DNA of 14,018 nucleotides from Porogramme epimiltina (Eukaryota > Basidiomycota > Agaricomycetes > Polyporales > Polyporaceae): NCBI GenBank assembly GCA_900155495.1, contig FTLJ01000972.1, positions 1 through 14,018 of the forward strand. Reading direction: 5' to 3'. Of the stretch, positions 7,757-14,018 are shown piece by piece. The notes under the pieces were generated by a model. That model ran no database searches. It worked only from the letters and a program-made list of their open reading frames with translations, and was not told the origin of the DNA. Position 1 is the first letter of the stretch; every line of letters begins with the position of its first letter. Both the position numbers and the translations under genes were made by a program.

Positions 7757-8517
7757 TACTGCTATTTTTGTAAAGGATGTCATGTGACCGAACGCGACCC
7801 GCGCACGCACCCTTGCGCCTCCAGCAAAGAAAAATCCGTTGTGCACGTATAGTCGTGCGCGCGGACCCGGTTTTTCTCGAGATCTGTGTGAATAAACTAT
7901 GTGTACCATTCCATACATTTTATACAATGGACAATGGAAGTTATACAGTCAGAGGAGCAAAACACCTTATGATACACTACCACTCTGTCAAGAATTTTTT
8001 GCATGTCCTTCGAAGGAGTCTATGAGGTTTATAGATACTCCATGTCATAAACAATCATAATATGAGACATATAAACCCCCTCCATGAATTTATTCGGCTG
8101 ATGCAGTGCACTGTGGACACTACAGCTACATTGCTTATCTTCAAGCTTTACCTCAGTAGAGAGTAGGTATGTTGATCCCCCAATGGGGTGCCTTTATGGT
8201 TCATTCTATTTTAACACTTTGTGAATGAATTCTGGTGTACTCTTTCTTCTCAAGAGTTCCCTTGTATGGAACACAGAAATTCCTGATGGATTGAGGCTCT
8301 ATCACACAGTGTTTTGCTCCTCTCACTGTAAAACTTCCACTGCTCAGGATATAAAATGTATGGGGTGATACACATAATCTATTCGCACAGATCGCGAGAA
8401 AAACCGGGTCCGCGCGCACGACTATACGTGCACAACGGATTTTTCTTTGCTGGAGGCGCAAGGGTGCGTGCGCGGGTCGCGTTCGGTCACGTGACATCTT
8501 TTACAAAAATAGCAGTA
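7757..8517. mobile_element. younger foldback element B upstream of ERV14
   Basis: The arms are about 7757-8012 and 8262-8517, around a spacer of about 250 bp. Both start TACTGCTATTTTTGTAAA when read inward, and either the outer TA or the repeat itself marks the end; TA could be a duplicated target or part of the repeat. Over the outer 130 bp the arms differ at only about three positions; the inner 120 bp differ much more. The outer arms are GC- and CpG-rich (CGAACGCGACCCGCGCACGC, GTGCGCGCGGACCCGG), in contrast to the AT-rich surroundings. No transposase is encoded. A transcript across it would fold into a long hairpin. The right end is 177 bp before the ERV14 start codon. Confidence 0.8.
8487..8494. 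promoter_or_regulatory. TCACGTGA palindromic E-box in element B, upstream of ERV14
   Basis: TCACGTGA contains CACGTG, the core bound by bHLH factors of the Cbf1/Pho4/SREBP kind in fungi. It lies about 200 bp before the ERV14 ATG, within the right arm of the foldback element. The left arm has CATGTG at the matching place, so only the ERV14-proximal copy keeps the palindrome. Binding is inferred from the motif alone. Confidence 0.35.
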
Positions 8518-8694
8518 AGCGCCGGAATGGCCGCCAGCGCAAGGACACGGGCGTCTGTGCTGTCCTCGCCTGACCGAGTGCGAGTTGCGCGTGCGTTTGC
8601 TTTCCTCTCGCTCTACCCTCCTCCCCCCGCTCTCAGCAGCCCAAGCCCTCGTCTTTCCTCCCGCTTCCCAGCTCGGCCTTACTCGAATAACACG
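8518..8694 (+). promoter_or_regulatory. ERV14 core promoter and 5' UTR, pyrimidine-rich
   Basis: Between the foldback element and the start codon lies a GC-rich segment followed by a CT-rich run (about 8600-8680: TTTCCTCTCGCTC, CCTCCTCCCCCCGCTC, CGTCTTTCCTCCCGCTTCCC). Such CT blocks just before transcription starts are common in highly expressed filamentous-fungal genes. No TATA box is evident. The context before the ATG (AACACG) has A at -4 and C at -3, so it is only a moderate match to the fungal initiation consensus. Confidence 0.5.
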
Positions 8695-9528
8695 ATGGGT
8701 GGTGCAGGTCAGTGGTATTCTGCTCCGTTTCGACTCGACCTGACCTCGCGTGCTCGGTGTTCTTCCGTCTTTGCTGCCACCTCTACCTCTGCTTGACGCT
8801 ACTCCCCCACGTATCGTTTTCTCGGGACCCAGGATGGCTCTTCCTTTTCTCGGTCCTCATGGCCGCCGGGCTGCTATTTACGATGGTCTTCTTCGTACGT
8901 CTTCCAACCCGTTCCGTCACCACCCTGATCCAAATGTCCATGCTCCCTCTCCTGCAACATAACAGATCATCATGTTCTCCGATCTCGAGTGCGACTACAT
9001 CAACCCCATAGATCTCTGCAATAAGCTCAACCAGGTGCGTTCATTCTGGGTCCTCCAGCCCGACCGTGACACCGACGCGTTTGAACCAGTTCGTGCTCCC
9101 CGAGAACATCGCGCACGCCTTCCTCGCCCTTCTTTTCCTTCTCTCGGGGCAATGGGTAGCATTCCTCCTCAATGCGCCATTACTCGCCTTTAACATCAAC
9201 AAGTACGTGTCCCCTTCTTCATCCTCGTGTTCTGCGCGCTCTCGCTGACGTATACGTGGACAGGATTCGAGGCGGGAACCACATGTACGACGCCACGGAG
9301 ATCTTCCGGACGCTACCGAATCACAAGAAAGAGAGCTTCATCAAGCTCGGGTTTTACCTCCTCAGCTTCTTCTACTACCTCTACCGGTGCGTCGGTCTTC
9401 CTTGTCTCGCATGCCTCGCCCGCGCCTCCGTCGCGTGTTCAACGGCCCACTATTTGGCGTTCATTTCGATCACATCGCTAACCCTTTTGTGCAGAATGAT
9501 CCTAGCCCTCATCCAGGAGAGCGAATAA
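8695..9528 (+). CDS. cornichon-family ER cargo receptor Erv14 (6 exons)
   Basis: Erv14/cornichon proteins are small ER membrane proteins that load transmembrane cargo into COPII vesicles. Exons are 8695-8707, 8833-8894, 8966-9034, 9090-9202, 9264-9386 and 9495-9528. The introns are 125, 71, 55, 61 and 108 nt, all GT-AG. They give 137 residues, close to the 138 of yeast Erv14. The protein starts MGGAGWLFLF. It has a first membrane segment at residues 6-27, the family signature SDLECDYINPIDLCNKLNQ (residues 30-48), LPENIAHAF, a second hydrophobic stretch at about 58-83, and DATEIFRTL at 95-103. In yeast the IFRTL motif contacts the COPII coat. KKESFIKLGF and a third membrane segment (about 112-134) follow, ending ALIQESE. 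The start is fixed by family length and by the 13-nt first exon. All signature residues are intact, so the gene appears functional. It sits just downstream of foldback element B. Confidence 0.96.
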
Positions 9529-10867
9529 GTTAGGGCGATCAAAGGTCGCTGTCCCTCTTCGCTTTCCTTCGCTCGAACCCCGGCCTCGCTCGCCTCGCTT
9601 CTTATCTCTTGTATGTGCTACCCGTCGACACCCTTCACCGCTGTATACCTCCAAATCTCTAAAGTAACGCCTTCACGACCGACGATGCATCATGTATGAA
9701 ACGACCGAGATAAGTACGAGCACAAACCCCAGACGGGCCTAGCGCAGACAGGGCGTAACGAGGGGGTGGAGCGGCAACGGAGACGGGAGCAAGGGCGCTG
9801 TAGAGAGGGATCGCGTTCGTGGCGGGGGCAGGGAGGACAGAGCTGAACTAATCTATCGGACACCCGTGCGTATGTGTAGTTTCAACGATGATTCACCCAT
9901 TTCCTGCGCGTCCCCCTCCTACCCGTCCCGAAGTGAGCAAGCATGCTACCATGGCGAACATCCGTGCCCCCTCCCCAGACCCCGGTGTAGAGGGCATGAT
10001 CATAACTGTCTTTTGCCGCGTATTGCTGCTTCGTCGCCCTTTCTACGTTGGCAGTTCGACGTTGTATGATGGACATTTCAAAACTTTACGGGCGGTCCCT
10101 GGCTGGATTGCAAAGTTGTTTGAGGCTTGCGAATGCGAACGGTGGTGCTAATGTGATAGGCCCTGGCAAACGTTTGTCACATAACATGTCATGATTGACC
10201 CGCTGAGAGAGCTGCGAGGTGGAACAATGTAGACCGGTCAGCCACCGGCAGCTGCGTTATGAACCGAGCTCTAGGAGGTAACCCCACTTGCTATGATCCA
10301 CCACGACAACACACTCCATCGTTCTCAATCCCAAAAAATCTCCCCTATGTTCTTCTGCTGTCTACACAAACGGATGTCCATCTTCGGGGGATGCTACAAT
10401 CGCTGGGATTCTCCTTGAACCCACCCGCACGTTGGGACGGTCCCCAGACACCGTTTCTGATGGGCCGTCACCGATCCCCAACTTGTCCCTACCTCTTCAT
10501 CCCTGTTCACGGATATGATGCCGATTCTTTTGTCGCCAACGAAGCGCGCAATTTGCATCCTCAGGCAGATACGTCTAGGCTACGGTGACTGCCGTGGTAT
10601 GTATAGTGGGAGAGGGCGGCCTGCTTGAAGTCCGTCGCGGCTACCGACTTGCAAGTAGTGGTCGTGCAGACCGGACCACTGGCTTACCCGTGTCAAGGCT
10701 TAAGGTGCGTCGTAGAGCCGCTAGGAGTACCAATTGGTCTGCTGATATGTATATCTGTCGCCACCGCGGTCCGATTCCGGCCCCAGCGCGGCTTTTTCAT
10801 CACTACACAGTGAGAATTGTGTCCAGCTCACTGCCCGGCATCAGCTTCTGTCGCCCACAAACCTGTC
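9529..10867. other. gene-poor stretch between ERV14 and the HET gene
   Basis: The first part will hold the ERV14 3' UTR and terminator. A purine-rich run (about 9760-9845) follows, then several overlapping short frames on both strands: + 9888-10151, + 10259-10588, + 10585-10887 and - 10076-9882. None has a recognisable domain or a partner exon, and their coding look can be explained by the GC-rich composition. A - strand frame below 9845 is open for about 60 codons but also matches nothing I know. The right part probably holds the HET gene's promoter. I see no tRNA or mobile element. Confidence 0.5.
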
Positions 10868-10957
10868 ATGGCACCTGCACTCCCTAGCACGATCCGAGAC
10901 TCTCTCTCAACTCTGTGGTCATCGCGAGATCAATACCGGACACCTCTGAGCCCTTGA
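10868..10957 (+). promoter_or_regulatory. possible upstream ORF in the HET gene leader
   Basis: A 29-residue frame (ATG at 10868, TGA at 10955-10957, beginning MAPALPSTIRDS) sits 116 bp before the HET start. Its ATG has G at +4, a reasonable initiation context. If the transcript includes it, it could lower translation of the main frame. A candidate 65-nt 5' UTR intron (GTGCGT at 11000 to ATAG at 11064) lies between the two. It could instead be a spliced coding exon or chance. Confidence 0.25.
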
Positions 10958-11073
10958 GTGTTTGGTCAGCCCGCCATCCTCTTTCACCCGAAACTTTTGG
11001 TGCGTTCAGTCGGTTTTGTGTTCTCGTGTTCGTTACGAAGCTCACGGCCACATTGGCCACATAGATAACACCG

Positions 11074-14018
11074 ATGCGGCTCTTGAATACCAGAACCGCC
11101 AAGCTTGAAGAGTTCAACGACCACACAGAGCTTCCGTCCTATGCCATCCTTTCTCACGTATGGCGTCACTCGGGCGAGCAGTCCTTTGAAGACGTCATGA
11201 GGCTCCAACACGAAGAAGATCCTCGCGCCCACATCTCCGACAAGATACGCAAGTGTTGCATCTTCGCGGAGAAGGAGGGCTTCGAGTGGTTGTGGATCGA
11301 TACCTGTTGCATCGACAAGTCCAGCTCAGCCGAGCTGTCGGAAGCGATCAACTCGATGTACGCCTGGTACGCCGCTGCCGACATCTGCTACGTGTACATG
11401 CACGACGTCGAGGACGTCCACCCCTCCCGCGACGAGTCGTTCTCCCGCAGTGTCTGGTTCACACGTGGATGGACACTCCAAGAGCTCATCGCCCCCCACC
11501 ACGTGGTCTTTCTCTCTCAAGAATGGCACACGTTGGGCACTAAACAAACACTCGCGCACCTGATTGAGGATGTCAGCGGGGTCGACTACAACGTCCTCCT
11601 CCGCTCGATCGATCTCTCCCAGATCAGCATCGCCCGCCGCATGTCCTGGGCTGCGAAACGGAGCACGACGCGCGAAGAGGATCGCGCCTACTCCCTCATG
11701 GGCATCTTCAACGTATACATGCCCACTATATACGGAGAGGGCTCCAGGGCTTTCGAGCGCCTACAGCTCGAGATCCTGAAGCGTTCTCCTGATCAAAGCA
11801 TCCTCGCGTGGGGGCCGCTCTCAATGCCTTGGGAGCACGTCACATACTCTACCCCAGTCACCGTCGACCGAGCCCGTGAAATTGTGCAGCAGCCACGTTC
11901 ACTACTCGCGTCTTCTCCATCAGAATTTGCCAACTCGGCCGACATATCACCCATGCTCAACAGCACGTTCAACGAGATTATAGGAAACGAAGATATGCTA
12001 CCGCCAGAGTACACGCCTACCAGCCACGGCATGCGCGCAAATCTTCCTACCCTGCCTGCCATTGGAAGGAACCCTGCAGTCATTTGTGCAGTTCTTGCAT
12101 GCCAAGACGCACACGACAATCTCATTATTTTGTTACTCAGCCAACCTCGTGCCAATAACTACTATCTCTATCACGTCGGCGCAGACATGACTACAGAACT
12201 TCCCGGTGCTCCGAGGGTCACCGACTACCACCGGCTCGGCAGGTTACCTCGCCGCTCCATCGATCCGACTATGCAGGCAAACATTCGTCCCCTCAACATG
12301 TATATCGACTTTGATCGCTCTTCCCCCAGACCGAGCGGAATGTGTCGGTCCATTTCAAACTCAAGCGCGCACGACCATAACCTGGGCATCATCTCCTACG
12401 CATTCTTCTTCCCCACCTGGGTCTTCAAGTCAGGTCGTATGAGAGCCGTTCCCGACGAGATGGCACCCGAAACCCCCGACTCTGACGGCCTGATCCTCGA
12501 GGTCTCCCCCAACTCGCGTCCTCGTCGAACAGTCATCTTTGCGCGCATCCCAGGCAACGCTCCCAACGGCGATACGGGATCTTCCTCTCCGGAAGGTTTC
12601 CGCCTTAACATCTCGCTCGACTGCGGGTGCAGTAGCGACCCGCTCCAACACCCGGTTTCGTTCACTGTCGACATGATCAGTCCCGCACCAGACACGACGC
12701 GCGACTCGCATCAGCCACGCGCCAACGGTCGTCGCGCCCGCTCACTGAGCAACATGCTCGAGAGCAACACGTTCGTGCAGATGATGCTGCAGACTCCACC
12801 GTCACCAAGCCGCCCCCAGTCAGATGTGCTACCCGGTGTACTGTCCGAAAAGACCTCACCCACATTTTCCTCGCACTCCTCCCTCCAGTCTCCCTCTACC
12901 TCGGGACTTGAAGAGGCCGGGGCTTGGCAATGCGCAAACAAGCGCACGCACCTGCCCACGATCTCGAACCCCTACCTCCTGCTCAAGTTCTTCAGCGGGC
13001 TGGGGCGCGTCGAGATCACGCTGAAGCGGTGGGAGGGCTGCCACAGAAGCAAGGCGACGTACGTGTACGTCGTCGACGTCAAGATGGCACCCATCATGCC
13101 CGTCGCGGACCCTGAGAGGAAGACGTCCTTGCCGAGCTACACTCAGGGCGTCATCCCTGAAAGCGGGCTCATTCTGTACCACCCTCTTCAGGCACCTACC
13201 AGTGACGGTGCGGATAGCACGCGCTCACCCGCAGGCCATGTACAGAATGTTCCTGCGAGGACGGTCAACGATAGGGCTGCTGTGGACCTGCGCTCCCAGC
13301 ACCTTCAGAACCACACGCACAAGTATGGAGACGATTCTGTCGTTCGCAGACCTCTGGATCTACACCAGCTGAGATTGATCATTGGCGGGCCCCCCCCTCC
13401 GCGCAGTGCTCTTGGCCTGTCAGACCCTGGCGCTGATAGAATCGCACCCGAGCAAGAACCCATCTCCGGTTCGTTCATTCACTATGTTGCATTAACGATG
13501 TTCTCAACTGCGAATATCTCCAGCGGTGTCCAACATCAGCATCGAGATCAACGAAGAGCGGGACAGCGACGACGCAAGTCTGACGAACGACGAGCCAAGC
13601 CCACCCGGCCCCCGTCTGGCCCCTTTGCCGTTCGACGTCTCCCCGACACGCACATCCCACTCCCACTCACGCAGAGCGTCCATGTCGAGCGCCGCACCAT
13701 CCTCGCCCCCCTCGTCATACTACTCCGTCTCCCCCGCCGGCTCACCGCGACCCCACCACCAGCGGCATTTCAGCGAGAGCGCCCAGCACCCTCGCTCATC
13801 CTCCCCCTACCTCCACCCCGACTTCGCGCTCCACAGCCGCAGAAGCTCCTTATCTATCATAGGCCACCCATCACACTCCCCCTCCCCGACCTACCCACCC
13901 CACCCCTACCCTCCCCCCATCTTCCCATCCTACGCCCCCAGCTCGCCCCTCCAAGAACCACACCCACTCCCCCTCCTCCTAGCCACCACCCCACCCCTCC
14001 CTCCATACCTCCCCCACC
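11074..14018 (+). CDS. HET-domain (heterokaryon incompatibility-type) protein, 3' partial
   Basis: The HET domain (PF06985) occurs in fungal proteins that trigger cell death on non-self recognition in ascomycetes; in basidiomycetes its role is mostly unproven. The start MRLLNTRT is typical for the family. Motifs follow in order: YAILSHVW (residues 23-30), WLWIDTCCIDK (72-82), INSMYAWYAAADICYVYM (92-109), WFTRGWTLQELIAP (128-141) and REEDRAYSLMGIF (200-212) with YGEG at 220-223. Exon 1 (11074-13468) is open for 798 codons. An inferred 55-nt intron (13469-13523, GTTCGT to CCAG) leads to an exon running off the window, giving at least 963 residues. The middle region (about 245-520) is unassigned. 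A second conserved-looking block, NPYLLLKFFSGLGRVEITL, lies near residue 633. The tail is Ser/Pro/His-rich with RRASMS and RRSSLS motifs. No NACHT, ankyrin or WD repeats are seen in the visible part. Confidence 0.9.
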   Translation, partial: MRLLNTRTAKLEEFNDHTELPSYAILSHVWRHSGEQSFEDVMRLQHEEDPRAHISDKIRKCCIFAEKEGFEWLWIDTCCIDKSSSAELSEAINSMYAWYAAADICYVYMHDVEDVHPSRDESFSRSVWFTRGWTLQELIAPHHVVFLSQEWHTLGTKQTLAHLIEDVSGVDYNVLLRSIDLSQISIARRMSWAAKRSTTREEDRAYSLMGIFNVYMPTIYGEGSRAFERLQLEILKRSPDQSILAWGPLSMPWEHVTYSTPVTVDRAREIVQQPRSLLASSPSEFANSADISPMLNSTFNEIIGNEDMLPPEYTPTSHGMRANLPTLPAIGRNPAVICAVLACQDAHDNLIILLLSQPRANNYYLYHVGADMTTELPGAPRVTDYHRLGRLPRRSIDPTMQANIRPLNMYIDFDRSSPRPSGMCRSISNSSAHDHNLGIISYAFFFPTWVFKSGRMRAVPDEMAPETPDSDGLILEVSPNSRPRRTVIFARIPGNAPNGDTGSSSPEGFRLNISLDCGCSSDPLQHPVSFTVDMISPAPDTTRDSHQPRANGRRARSLSNMLESNTFVQMMLQTPPSPSRPQSDVLPGVLSEKTSPTFSSHSSLQSPSTSGLEEAGAWQCANKRTHLPTISNPYLLLKFFSGLGRVEITLKRWEGCHRSKATYVYVVDVKMAPIMPVADPERKTSLPSYTQGVIPESGLILYHPLQAPTSDGADSTRSPAGHVQNVPARTVNDRAAVDLRSQHLQNHTHKYGDDSVVRRPLDLHQLRLIIGGPPPPRSALGLSDPGADRIAPEQEPISGSFIHYVALTMFSTANISSGVQHQHRDQRRAGQRRRKSDERRAKPTRPPSGPFAVRRLPDTHIPLPLTQSVHVERRTILAPLVILLRLPRRLTATPPPAAFQRERPAPSLILPLPPPRLRAPQPQKLLIYHRPPITLPLPDLPTPPLPSPHLPILRPQLAPPRTTPTPPPPSHHPTPPSIPPP
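13469..13523 (+). other. inferred intron in the HET gene
   Basis: Donor GTTCGT, a TTAAC branch-like site in GCATTAACG, and acceptor CTCCAG give a 55-nt phase-1 intron. Splicing joins EPIS to AVSNISIEINEERDSDD and switches to a frame with normal acidic and Ser/Pro composition. Unspliced, the frame also stays open to the window edge but turns into Arg/Pro-rich sequence, the usual look of a wrong frame in GC-rich DNA. Confidence 0.7.
13860..14018 (+). repeat. C-rich, nearly G-free low-complexity tract in the HET tail
   Basis: The last 160 bases of the window are mostly C with T and A; G is rare and no GT dinucleotide occurs, so no splice donor can lie here. In the inferred frame they encode a Pro/Ser/His/Tyr-rich tail (HPSHSPSPTYPPHPYPPPIF and onward). 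The other strand is G-rich. Confidence 0.65.

Noticed and set aside
7777..8497. Similar open frames at 7777-8025 (+) and 8201-8497 (-) encoding almost the same peptide, starting M(S)(C/R)DRTRPAHAPL
   Set aside because: They are the two arms of foldback element B read in mirror orientation; the likeness comes from the inverted repeat, not from a gene pair.
9882..10588. Frames at 9888-10151, 10259-10588 (+) and 9882-10076 (-) as possible small genes
   Set aside because: No motif, no splice partners and no upstream signals; length is unremarkable for GC-rich DNA.
11253..13182. Numerous 60-120-codon frames on both strands overlapping the HET gene
   Set aside because: All are shadows of the 798-codon HET exon in GC-rich sequence; none has domain content.

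Overview
The window looks like nuclear DNA of a basidiomycete fungus, probably an agaricomycete. The support is short, dense GT-AG introns (about 53-125 nt) in every gene that can be reconstructed, a six-exon cornichon (ERV14) gene, a large HET-domain gene and fungal PIF/Harbinger coding sequences. No species can be named from the sequence alone.

The left 8.5 kb is an AT-rich transposon graveyard. Bases 1-1998 hold no recognisable gene. Bases 1999-5445 are a decayed PIF/Harbinger DNA transposon with two convergent genes. One is a + strand DDE transposase (2137-3544, three exons). The other is a - strand Myb/SANT-like DNA-binding protein (5319 down to 3569, four exons). Their stop codons lie 24 bp apart. 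The transposase has three premature stops and has lost its first catalytic Asp. The Myb gene has two premature stops and is split by a 533-bp solo LTR (3901-4433) with 8-bp terminal inverted repeats and a 6-bp target duplication. A second, 216-bp solo LTR with a 5-bp duplication lies at 6322-6537, close to unidentified decayed coding sequence.

Two related foldback elements with long inverted-repeat arms follow, at 6833-7556 (old) and 7757-8517 (younger). Neither has its own transposase. The younger one ends only about 180 bp upstream of the cornichon start codon, so it supplies that gene's upstream region, including a palindromic TCACGTGA box.

From about 8.5 kb the DNA becomes GC-rich and genic. 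ERV14 (8695-9528, 137 aa, six exons) encodes the COPII cargo receptor of the early secretory pathway. A 1.3-kb stretch without a convincing gene leads to a HET-domain gene (11074 to beyond the right edge, at least 963 aa once one intron is removed), whose C-terminus is a long Ser/Pro-rich tail. ERV14 and the HET gene run in the same direction and have no evident functional link. The strongest observations are an insertion history that can be read in layers (Harbinger, point decay, LTR insertion, LTR recombination to a solo copy) and the two-generation foldback family beside ERV14.
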